A DNA stretch of 64,000 nucleotides from assembly GCA_905198835.1 (NCBI GenBank), contig CAJKDY010000013.1, positions 1 to 64,000 on the forward strand, written 5' to 3'. Positions within the stretch are counted from its first letter, which is position 1, and every line of letters begins with the position of its first letter. This document shows, one piece after another, positions 1 through 7,008 of the stretch. This DNA comes from an uncultured Eubacteriales bacterium (GTDB lineage Bacteria; Bacillota; Clostridia; Oscillospirales; Oscillospiraceae). The notes under the pieces are model-generated. The model had not been told where the DNA came from and did no database searches. It saw only the letters and a list, made by a program, of their open reading frames with translations. The position numbers and the translations under genes were made by a program.

Positions 1-3000
1 CCCCTGCGGCAACGCCAACGGCCAGCCGAGATGCAAAGCGGCGGGAGAACTTCGCCAAGAACCACCCGGAAATGACCGGGGGCATGGAGGGAGCCAGGAC
101 CAGAGCTGCCAACACCGCCAACATCACGCCGACGGCGCTGACCTATCAGGAGCGGCAGCTGACCCGAGCGGCCACGATGACCCCCGCTGAGCGGGAGCGG
201 CTGGGGATAGAGCAGCAGTGGTACAACGCCAAGGACGCAGTGAAGACGTCCCAGGCGGAGGTGGACAGGCTCCAAAAGGAGCGGGAGACCACCCGCCAAC
301 AGTGGGCGGGGTTGAGCCGAGCGGGCAATGCGGGCGATCTGCAAAGGGCCACGAAGGACCGATTGGACGCACTGGACGCCAGTCTGACCGCCTCAAAGGA
401 AGCGCTGAAAAAAGCCGAGAGTGATTTGGGGTACTGGTCGCTGGCGCGGTATGAGGATAGGTCCCAGCGGACGCAACAGGCTTTGAGCGAGGACCCAGCG
501 GCCACAAGGCAGTACGCCGATGCAAAAAAGGTGATCGCGGATCAGCAGAAGCTCTATGAACTCATCAATTACCGACAGGCGGGCGGCGGCGGAGCCCCGG
601 AAGACGCCGCCCGCTTTACCCAGATGGAGGAGGAACTGGTGCGGGACTACGGCCTTGCCCCGGACGCCGTTAGCGCCTATGTCGGCGGGTACGGTACGCC
701 TTACTCGGAAGGGCTCAGCGTGCAGCAGATCATGGAACGCATGGACAGTGCTCTGGCGGAGCGTAAAACGGCCCTGAAAGAGGGGAGTGACAGAGCGGCG
801 GGGTATGACTTCGACGACCTGTACGGCTACGAGCAGCGCGTGGAGGCGCTGAAACACCGGGAAGAGGTCATCGGGAATGCGCGGAAAGCGGCAGACGAAC
901 ACCCTGTGGGGCAGACCCTCGGGTCGGTGATCTTACAGCCGTTTCGCGTGGCGGATGTTTTCACAATATCTTCTGGCAGAGGTGACCCCGGAGACCCGGA
1001 TTATATCCCGCCGTATAACCGTGCCGGTATCGGCGACATAGTGGACACCACGCGTGGCACGGTGGCGGAGGGGATCAAGAACAAGGTCGGAGACAACTTT
1101 TGGGGAAATACGCTGAGTTTCCTGTACTCCGTCGGCATGAGTACCGTGGACAGCGCGGCGACGGTGGCGGTGATGGGCCCGCATTCCGTCTATCTGATGG
1201 GCACCACCGCCGGGATCAGCAATGCCAGAGATATCATCGACCGGGGCGGCACCATTGACCAGGCGGTCGCCGGAGGGGTGGCCGCTGGGGCGGCGGAGAT
1301 CTTCTTTGAGAAGTTTTCCGTGGACAATCTGCTGAAACCCCGGACTGTAAGCGGCTGGCGAAGCTGGGTGAAGGAGACGCTGAAGCAGGGCGGCGTGGAG
1401 GCCAGCGAGGAGATGGCCACGGAAATCGCGAACATTCTTAGCGACGCGGCCATCATGGGGCAGAAGTCGGAGTTCAATCAGTCCGTGCAGGCCTACATGG
1501 ACAAGGAGAACATGAGCAAAGAAGAGGCAGAGCGTCGAGCTTTTCTGGATTGCGTTGGCCAGGTGGCGCTGGCCGGAGCCGGCGGGTTTATCTCCGGCGC
1601 TCTCATGGGCGGGAGCGTACAGGGATATAACCTGCACCAGTATAACCAGCAAAGCGCGGCGCTGGGGCGCGACTTCCGCAGCATGGGCCCGGAGGTGGGA
1701 CAATATCGGCTCAACAAGCCTTACAACGTGGATAAACCCACGGTGCCCATCATCAACTTGTCCACGCAAGATATTCCCACGCAAGGAGGGGAGCTTCCCG
1801 CGGTGGGAAACTCCTTGCGAAGCGATGCGATCACCCGGGCGCGGGACCGACTGGGATTAAACGAACACAGCGCGGCTTACATCCCGGCCAGCAACGTGAT
1901 GCGGGATGGAAATGAGTATGTCTTAAAGATTACAAAGGCATCGCTGAATAAAATGCTGTCTCCAGCAGATGGTGGAACGGTGCCGCTAGAAAGTATAGTT
2001 GTGCTGGATAACATTGAACGTATAGCCAATAATGGCGTTTGGTTCAATGGACAAGGCGACAGAAGAGGACGCCAACAAATTGCCGGAATCGACCATTTGA
2101 AAACCACAGTGTATATTGATGGGGCTCCGTACTTGGTGGATATGCGTGCCAGACTGATTGAGGAAGTGCAAGGGAAAGGTGTAGATAATGTCCTCTACTA
2201 CTTCACACCAGAGGAGATCATAACAATAGAAAGAGTAGGCACCGAATCTCCTACAGATGAACGACGTGCGCTCATCGGGGGCTCGGAGATAATGCCTACT
2301 CTCAACCCTAGTATACCCCAAACCGCTCAGGATGTCAACCTAAAGGGACGCAGCTTGGGAGACAGAGTAGCGGACGCCACGAAAAGGACACTGGAGGAAA
2401 TGGCGCGGACCGAGAAGAAAGCCCGGTTTCTGAAAGAATCCAAGCCGCTCCGAGACCGTCTCGCCCAGGTCCAGGCAGAGTCCAAGGCTGCCATGGCACA
2501 GATTGAGGACAGGTATGGAAGGGCCGTTGCGGACAGAGAGCCCGGGACCATCCAGGTGAAGGATGGCGAGACTGCGGAGCAAAGCAAAACTGAGTTGACG
2601 AAGGGCGAAGACGGGAGTACAATAGGAGAACAAAAAGGCAAGAAGATCACAGCGATTACAGACGGTGCCATCAGTCGAGTTCCACGGGTGGAGGTTCCGG
2701 GCTGGACGGCGGAACAGTGCGCCACGGTCCAGCAACAGCACCAGGAACTCCTACGGTACGCAAGAGCAAAGAACCAGGGCAAAGAGGTCGCTTTTGTGTT
2801 CCGACCGGGAGACGCAGAGCCGAAGGTTTTCTTGGGCACTGACGACTCACTGGACTTTGGCAGTTCGCTGTATGGAACGGGTCTGGTCGTGATGCACAAC
2901 CATCCGGGGAATCATAGCTTCTCAGATCAAGATATTACCTTCTTTTTGGGACATGATGGAGTTCGCTGTTTAACTATCGTGAGGCACGATGGTGGCGTAG

Positions 3001-3176
3001 AACTATTGATTAAAACAGATGAATATAGCCGCAAAAAAGCACTAACAGAACTTAATCGTTCTTTCAACGAGTATGCAAAAGGGAAAAATGACAAACAAAT
3101 TACAAAGGCGATTTTTGAATTCCTAAAAAGAGGAAAAGGAGGATTCAAATGGATCAAAATAGATGGTGGAAATTAG
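1..3176 (+). CDS. Polyvalent phage/mobile-element protein with C-terminal JAMM (RadC/JAB-like) domain, 5'-truncated
   Basis: The frame is open from base 3 without a stop, so the first ATG at 72 is probably internal and the gene enters from the left. From that ATG there are 1034 residues. The N-terminal third is charged and helical, rich in E, K, Q and R. Two hydrophobic Gly/Ala-rich stretches lie near residues 360-415 and 495-515. A mixed alpha/beta block around residues 600-725 resembles the large polyvalent-protein-associated (LPD) domains of phages and conjugative elements. The C-terminus carries HNHPG (His942, His944) followed by Ser950 and Asp953, the HxHP...SxxD zinc site of JAMM metalloproteases and RadC-like proteins. 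Family knowledge suggests a protein injected with phage or element DNA, or a toxin-like effector; that is inference. The next gene overlaps its end by 28 bases. Confidence 0.6.
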   Translation, partial: PAATPTASRDAKRRENFAKNHPEMTGGMEGARTRAANTANITPTALTYQERQLTRAATMTPAERERLGIEQQWYNAKDAVKTSQAEVDRLQKERETTRQQWAGLSRAGNAGDLQRATKDRLDALDASLTASKEALKKAESDLGYWSLARYEDRSQRTQQALSEDPAATRQYADAKKVIADQQKLYELINYRQAGGGGAPEDAARFTQMEEELVRDYGLAPDAVSAYVGGYGTPYSEGLSVQQIMERMDSALAERKTALKEGSDRAAGYDFDDLYGYEQRVEALKHREEVIGNARKAADEHPVGQTLGSVILQPFRVADVFTISSGRGDPGDPDYIPPYNRAGIGDIVDTTRGTVAEGIKNKVGDNFWGNTLSFLYSVGMSTVDSAATVAVMGPHSVYLMGTTAGISNARDIIDRGGTIDQAVAGGVAAGAAEIFFEKFSVDNLLKPRTVSGWRSWVKETLKQGGVEASEEMATEIANILSDAAIMGQKSEFNQSVQAYMDKENMSKEEAERRAFLDCVGQVALAGAGGFISGALMGGSVQGYNLHQYNQQSAALGRDFRSMGPEVGQYRLNKPYNVDKPTVPIINLSTQDIPTQGGELPAVGNSLRSDAITRARDRLGLNEHSAAYIPASNVMRDGNEYVLKITKASLNKMLSPADGGTVPLESIVVLDNIERIANNGVWFNGQGDRRGRQQIAGIDHLKTTVYIDGAPYLVDMRARLIEEVQGKGVDNVLYYFTPEEIITIERVGTESPTDERRALIGGSEIMPTLNPSIPQTAQDVNLKGRSLGDRVADATKRTLEEMARTEKKARFLKESKPLRDRLAQVQAESKAAMAQIEDRYGRAVADREPGTIQVKDGETAEQSKTELTKGEDGSTIGEQKGKKITAITDGAISRVPRVEVPGWTAEQCATVQQQHQELLRYARAKNQGKEVAFVFRPGDAEPKVFLGTDDSLDFGSSLYGTGLVVMHNHPGNHSFSDQDITFFLGHDGVRCLTIVRHDGGVELLIKTDEYSRKKALTELNRSFNEYAKGKNDKQITKAIFEFLKRGKGGFKWIKIDGGN

Positions 3177-3436
3177 ATGGACCTCCAGAAGAAGGCCGTG
3201 CAGCGCTAGAGGAATTATTAAAAGAAGTAACTATGATCATCACCGAGGATCAAAAGGAACTGGTCTCTCATTTTATCCCCAACGCCCAGTGGTACATTGA
3301 CGAGGTGGAGGTAGATCGGCTACTGGACGCGCTGCAGGCTAAAATTAGAGAAGTAGGTTATGATGAGAATCATATGCTCAACGAGACGGGCAAGAAACTG
3401 CAGAAACTTTGTGAGGAGCTGGACGAGCAAAACTGA
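3149..3436 (+). CDS. Small acidic protein paired with the JAMM-domain protein; possible immunity or partner protein
   Basis: A 95-residue protein that I do not recognise. It is acidic, Leu/Glu-rich and predicted helical, with no signal peptide or membrane segment. The ATG at 3149 is preceded by AGGAGG at 3138-3143, and its first 28 bases overlap the end of the upstream gene in another frame, so the two are probably translationally coupled. An intrinsic terminator follows directly. A short acidic gene coupled behind a toxin-like C-terminal domain is the usual layout of a toxin-immunity pair, but no known immunity fold is visible. It could equally be a small phage morphogenesis protein. Confidence 0.6.
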   Translation: MDQNRWWKLDGPPEEGRAALEELLKEVTMIITEDQKELVSHFIPNAQWYIDEVEVDRLLDALQAKIREVGYDENHMLNETGKKLQKLCEELDEQN

Positions 3437-3446
3437 ATCAAGCGAT

Positions 3447-3480
3447 AAAAAGCACCGTGCGGAAACGCATGGTGTTTTTT
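3447..3480 (+). terminator. Intrinsic terminator after the phage gene pair
   Basis: A 15-bp stem (3447-3461 with 3466-3480, two G-U pairs) closes a GAAA tetraloop and ends in a run of six T. Confidence 0.85.
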
Positions 3481-3581
3481 ATGCCCAGAAGAACTTTGAT
3501 GAGCGGGCCTATGTCTTCCAGCATTTTTGTACCCCTCCCAGGGCAAGCTAATTTGTATCCTTACCGTAAGGAGGCAAGCGT

Positions 3582-3758
3582 ATGGCAAAGAAAGGCATGG
3601 CCCGACCGGACTGGACGCACACCCGTCCCCGAAACGACGCGCCCCCGGTGCCTGAGCTGCAGGGCAAGGCCAAGCATGGAAAGGACAAGGCTCGGCCCAT
3701 AATCACGGGGACAGCCGGGCCGGAGCTCAAGGTCTACCACGACCGGGAAGGGACATGA
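3582..3758 (+). CDS. 58-residue basic protein of unknown function, phage-associated
   Basis: The ATG at 3582 follows TAAGGAGG (3568-3574) at good spacing, and 58 codons run to a TGA at 3756-3758, directly before a strong terminator. The product is hydrophilic, Pro/Lys/Arg-rich and starts MAKKGMARPDW. It has no cysteines or hydrophobic segment and is probably largely disordered. Ribosome-binding site, length and flanking terminators all support a real small gene. I recognise no domain; function unknown. Confidence 0.6.
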   Translation: MAKKGMARPDWTHTRPRNDAPPVPELQGKAKHGKDKARPIITGTAGPELKVYHDREGT

Positions 3759-3786
3759 AAAGGCCGCCCCAGAGGGGCGGCCTTTT
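3758..3786. terminator. Bidirectional terminator
   Basis: AAAAGGCCGCCCC and its exact complement GGGGCGGCCTTTT flank a 3-nt AGA loop. A-run and T-run on opposite sides allow termination of the plus-strand small gene and of the convergent minus-strand genes. Confidence 0.85.
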
Positions 3787-3795
3787 GCTTCGCGT

Positions 3796-4113
3796 TCAAA
3801 TCTCATACCCCTTTTCGTCCAAGCGGATGATGTGCAGGCGGCCTTTGCCGGTGCTGGCGTAGGCGCGGATGGTGGCGGGGGAGAGGCGCAGAGCGCGGCT
3901 CAGATCCTGGGCGGTGCCCAGGACCACCAGGGCGGTGGTCTTGCGGTCATACGCGGCGTAGAGCGTTTTGGGTCTACGGGCCCGTAAGCCCGCGGCGCGC
4001 AGACAGCGCCGGGCCCAGGAGGGGGAGACCCCCACGGCCCGGGCCGCCTTCCCAACGCTCCACCCCTCCTTCTCTACCAGATGGCAGAGTCTTCTCAGCT
4101 GTAATGTGGTCAT
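3796..4113 (-). CDS. Helix-turn-helix DNA-binding protein, phage-type
   Basis: A 105-residue protein. Residues 1-45 fit a helix-turn-helix: WSVGKAARAVGVSPSWARR reads as helix, turn and recognition helix. Residues 50-105 contain a YxxYD segment and a second HTH-like stretch (TAQDLSRALRLSPATIRAY), a pattern common in small phage and element proteins that read self/non-self or copy-control sites. It lies downstream of the 92-residue gene on the same strand, so both may be expressed from the minus-strand promoter opposite the repressor. A role in the element's early gene switch is inference. Confidence 0.6.
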   Translation of the reverse strand: MTTLQLRRLCHLVEKEGWSVGKAARAVGVSPSWARRCLRAAGLRARRPKTLYAAYDRKTTALVVLGTAQDLSRALRLSPATIRAYASTGKGRLHIIRLDEKGYEI

Positions 4114-4144
4114 ATCTCTGTATCCTCCTTGATCGATTTTGTGA

Positions 4145-4423
4145 TTATGGTCCGACAGGGTGGAAGCCGAAGGCGTTTGCCAGGGCCTCGTCGCCTAGGT
4201 CGCAGACCCAGTCGGTCAGACAGTCCTGGTGGACGGTGACGGCGCCGGGGCCGTCGGGGGCATTGGGCGCGTCGGTGTAGGCGGCGTCGCCGGGGTATAC
4301 CTCCAGCCCGCAGCAGGCGCAGCGGCAAAGCGGGTCTGCCTGCTGGGGATCGGGGATGCCGTAGGTGGGCGGGTCGGGCCAGCGCTGTGTGGTAAAGCAG
4401 GGGAGATCATACATAGTACTCAT
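4145..4423 (-). CDS. Small cysteine-rich, probably zinc-binding protein of the element
   Basis: A 92-residue protein with CRCACCGLEVYPGD near residues 33-46 and a later HQDC. This Cys/His spacing is typical of small treble-clef or zinc-ribbon proteins found in phages. The rest is acidic and proline-rich. The ATG at 4423 has AAAGGAG upstream at rather wide spacing. It is the first gene downstream of the minus-strand promoter at 4467-4495, divergent from the repressor, the place usually held by a cro-like or early gene. Function unknown. Confidence 0.55.
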   Translation of the reverse strand: MSTMYDLPCFTTQRWPDPPTYGIPDPQQADPLCRCACCGLEVYPGDAAYTDAPNAPDGPGAVTVHQDCLTDWVCDLGDEALANAFGFHPVGP

Positions 4424-4466
4424 AGGGAATGGCAGGGCTCCTTTCTGTGTAATGCGCTACACGGAT

Positions 4467-4495
4467 ATAGTACAATAGTTCGAGTCGAATGTCAA
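4467..4495 (-). promoter_or_regulatory. Minus-strand promoter divergent from the repressor
   Basis: On the minus strand: TTGACA (4490-4495), 17-nt spacer, TACTAT (4467-4472). The spacer holds the 11-nt palindrome TTCGAGTCGAA (4479-4489), a candidate second operator. Confidence 0.75.
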
Positions 4496-4499
4496 GCGG

Positions 4500-4520
4500 A
4501 TTTCACAGAAAATGTGAAAT
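4500..4520. promoter_or_regulatory. Candidate repressor operator, perfect inverted repeat
   Basis: ATTTCACA and TGTGAAAT flank GAAAA, giving perfect 8-bp arms. It lies between the two divergent promoters, where an S24-type repressor would bind. Binding itself is inferred. Confidence 0.65.
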
Positions 4521-4536
4521 TTGTTGTTCATTCCCC

Positions 4537-4566
4537 TTGACAGCCGCCCCTTGCGCTATGTAGAAT
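4537..4566 (+). promoter_or_regulatory. Promoter of the S24-type repressor gene
   Basis: TTGACA (4537-4542), 18-nt spacer, TAGAAT (4561-4566), 28 nt upstream of the GTG start at 4595. Confidence 0.75.
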
Positions 4567-4594
4567 AAAAGAACACAGAAAGGAGGCGGGAGCG

Positions 4595-5263
4595 GTGACT
4601 TTGGGTGAAGTGATCCGGGAATACCGGGAGGGCCAGGGGCTGTCCCAACGGCAGTTCGCCGTGACGTGCGGGCTGTCCAATGGCTATATCGCCATGCTGG
4701 AGCGGGGGGAAAACCCCAGCACGAAAGAGCCTATCAAGCCCACCATCGCGGCGCTGAAGAAGGTGGCGGGAGGCATGGGCGTCTCTTTGGGAGAGCTCTT
4801 GTCCAGGGCGGAGGACGTGGGGATCGGCCCGGAGTCGGAGCTGCCCGACAACATCGTCGCCATGCCCGGGTCGCGGCGGGTGCCCCGGCTGGGGGCCATT
4901 GCCTGCGGTGAGCCGATCTTGGCCGAGCCCAACATTGAGGGCTATGACCAGGTGCCCGACTGGGTGAAGTGCGACTTCACTTTGATGTGCAAGGGGGATA
5001 GTATGGTCAACGCCCGCATCCACGATGGGGACGTGGTGTGCATCAAGTCTCAGCCCGAGGTAGAAAACGGCCAGATCGCCGCGGTGCTGGTGGAGGGGGA
5101 CTTTGAGAGCGGAGCCACCTTGAAACGGGTGCGGTATATCGACGGCGGCGTGGCGCTGTGGCCGGAGAATCCCAACTACGCGCCCATGATCTTTACCGGC
5201 TCGGATGTGGAGAAGGTCCGCATCCTGGGCCTGGCGACGCATTTTGTGAGCAGGGTCGTGTAA
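4595..5263 (+). CDS. XRE/S24 phage repressor (CI/LexA-type, self-cleaving)
   Basis: A 222-residue repressor. Residues 5-65 are an XRE-type helix-turn-helix (LSQRQFAVTCGLSNGYIAML). Residues 95-220 are a peptidase S24 domain. The catalytic dyad is Ser136 in CKGDSM and Lys177 in ATLKRV, and a Cys104-Gly105 bond in AIACGEP sits where CI and LexA cleave themselves (usually Ala-Gly). Start is GTG at 4595 behind AAAGGAGG. It probably maintains lysogeny of the element whose genes lie to its left and is inactivated after DNA damage. It is transcribed away from the divergent early genes. uxaC follows with its own promoter and is unrelated. Confidence 0.88.
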   Translation: MTLGEVIREYREGQGLSQRQFAVTCGLSNGYIAMLERGENPSTKEPIKPTIAALKKVAGGMGVSLGELLSRAEDVGIGPESELPDNIVAMPGSRRVPRLGAIACGEPILAEPNIEGYDQVPDWVKCDFTLMCKGDSMVNARIHDGDVVCIKSQPEVENGQIAAVLVEGDFESGATLKRVRYIDGGVALWPENPNYAPMIFTGSDVEKVRILGLATHFVSRVV

Positions 5264-5278
5264 AGCGCTTTTTGGGTC

Positions 5279-5306
5279 TTGCGCTTTTGGAATTTCACGG
5301 TATAAT
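5279..5306 (+). promoter_or_regulatory. uxaC promoter
   Basis: TTGCGC (5279-5284), 16-nt spacer, TATAAT (5301-5306), 45 nt before the uxaC ATG. Confidence 0.75.
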
Positions 5307-5350
5307 GGAAAAGGATAGCAAACCAACATGACAGAAAGGAGCTTAAACCC

Positions 5351-6784
5351 ATGAAACCCTTTATGGACAAAGACTTCCTGCTGGAGACCGAGACCGCGAA
5401 GCATCTCTTCCACGACTACGCTGAGAAGATGCCCCTTTGCGACTACCACTGCCATATCCCGCCCCGGGAGATCTACGAAAACCGCCGCTTTGAGGACCTG
5501 TGCCAGGTGTGGCTGGGCGGCGAGAACCCCGACGGAACCTATTTTGGCGACCACTATAAATGGCGGGTCATGCGCTCCCACGGCATCGACGAGGAGTACA
5601 TCACCGGCCACAAGCCCGGTATCGAGCGGCTGGAGAAGTTCTCCGAGGCCCTGCAGATGGCCATCGGCAATCCCATGTTCCACTGGTGCAACCTGGAGCT
5701 TCGCAAGTTCTTCGGCTACAACGGTGTGCTGGGCCCCAAGACCGTGAAGGAGGTCTGGGACCTGGCCAAGGACAAGCTGCAAAACGACCCCACCATGACC
5801 GTGCGCGGGCTGATCGAGCAGTCCAACGTGGCCTTTATCGGCACCACCGACGACCCCATCGACTCTCTGGAGTGGCATGAGAAGATCGCCGCCGACCCCA
5901 CCATCAAGTTCACCGTGGCTCCCTCCTTCCGGCCCGACAAGGCCATCAACATCAATAAGGAGGGCTTTGCCGACTACATGAAGGCTCTGGCTAAGAGCGT
6001 GGGCAAGGACAGCCTGAACACTCTGGAGGACGTGAAGGCCGCGCTGACCCAGCGTCTGGAGTTCTTCGTGGCCCACGGCTGCCGGGCCACCGACCACGGC
6101 CTGGACTACATCCCCTACCGCCCCGTGTCCGACGAAGCGGCCAACGCCGCCTACCAGAAGGTGATGAACGGCGGGGAAGTGACCGTGGCCGAGGCCGAGG
6201 GCTACCAGACCGCCATCCTGATGCACTTGGGCCGCGAGTATCACCGCCTGAACATCGTGATGCAGCTCCACTACAGCTGCCTTCGGAACATGAACGAGCG
6301 GATGTACCGCAAGCTGGGCCCGGATACCGGCTTTGACATGATCGCCCAGAACACCTGCGGCGGCGACATCGCCCGGCTGCTCTCGGCCCTCGACATGACC
6401 GGCGAGTGCCCCAAGACCATCCTCTATTCCCTGAACCCCGCCGACAACGAGCAGCTGGGCACCATGCTGGGCGTGTTCCAGGGTACCGAGGTCCCCGGCA
6501 AGATCCAGCACGGCTCGGCCTGGTGGTTCAACGACACCAAGACCGGCATGGAGGAGCAGATGAAGTCCCTGGCCAACCTGGGGCTGCTGGGCAACTTCGT
6601 GGGCATGCTCACCGACTCCCGCTCCTTCCTGAGCTACGCCCGGCACGACTACTTCCGCCGGATCCTCTGCAACCTCATCGGCACATGGGTGGAGAACGGC
6701 GAGTACCCCAATGACGAGGAGGCCCTCAAGCAGATCGTGGAGGGCGTGTGCTTCAACAACGCCAAGCGGTACTTCAACCTTTAA
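5351..6784 (+). CDS. uxaC: Glucuronate/galacturonate isomerase
   Basis: A 477-residue cytoplasmic enzyme that isomerises D-glucuronate to D-fructuronate and D-galacturonate to D-tagaturonate, the entry step of hexuronate degradation. Length matches the family (about 465-475). The N-terminal CDYHCHIPP carries the metal-binding HxH of this amidohydrolase-fold family, and the C-terminal part holds the conserved LTDSRSFLSYARHDYFRR block. The ATG follows AGAAAGGAG at 9 nt. It stands alone between its own promoter and a strong terminator, with no other uronate genes adjacent. The PL9-like lyase at 61005 may feed the same pathway; that link is inference. Confidence 0.95.
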   Translation: MKPFMDKDFLLETETAKHLFHDYAEKMPLCDYHCHIPPREIYENRRFEDLCQVWLGGENPDGTYFGDHYKWRVMRSHGIDEEYITGHKPGIERLEKFSEALQMAIGNPMFHWCNLELRKFFGYNGVLGPKTVKEVWDLAKDKLQNDPTMTVRGLIEQSNVAFIGTTDDPIDSLEWHEKIAADPTIKFTVAPSFRPDKAININKEGFADYMKALAKSVGKDSLNTLEDVKAALTQRLEFFVAHGCRATDHGLDYIPYRPVSDEAANAAYQKVMNGGEVTVAEAEGYQTAILMHLGREYHRLNIVMQLHYSCLRNMNERMYRKLGPDTGFDMIAQNTCGGDIARLLSALDMTGECPKTILYSLNPADNEQLGTMLGVFQGTEVPGKIQHGSAWWFNDTKTGMEEQMKSLANLGLLGNFVGMLTDSRSFLSYARHDYFRRILCNLIGTWVENGEYPNDEEALKQIVEGVCFNNAKRYFNL

Positions 6785-6797
6785 GCAAAAGAGGAAA

Positions 6798-6828
6798 ACG
6801 CCGGGGCTGAAGGCCCCGGCGTTTTTTT
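6798..6828 (+). terminator. uxaC terminator
   Basis: ACGCCGGGGC (6798-6807) pairs with GCCCCGGCGT (6813-6822) across a 5-nt loop, followed by a run of seven T. Confidence 0.92.
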
Positions 6829-6908
6829 GTCTGGGCCTCTATACATTCTGCACAACCCGCATCCAGAATTTGGCGCGGTAAAACGGCGAAAAAGCGAGAG
6901 AAAATCCC

Positions 6909-6937
6909 TTGCAAAGCGCCTTGTGCCATGGTAAACT
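6909..6937 (+). promoter_or_regulatory. Promoter of the first SLH adhesin gene
   Basis: TTGCAA (6909-6914), 17-nt spacer, TAAACT (6932-6937). The promoter of the second SLH gene has the same -35 box and spacing. About 60 nt of AT-rich leader follow. Confidence 0.65.
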
Positions 6938-7008
6938 ACACCAAAGGTGCCCATTGGGGCAATTTATATATATTGACCATACATTATATTTCATGGAGGA
7001 ATGACAGT

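Noticed and set aside
5285..5300. Half operator (ATTTCAC) in the uxaC promoter spacer, suggesting control by the phage repressor
   Set aside because: Only one arm of the palindrome is present and the match is short enough to be chance.
6928..7008. Upstream ATG start for the first SLH gene
   Set aside because: It lies within the spacer/-10 area of the promoter, lacks a ribosome-binding site, and would bury the signal peptide 27 residues inside the protein.
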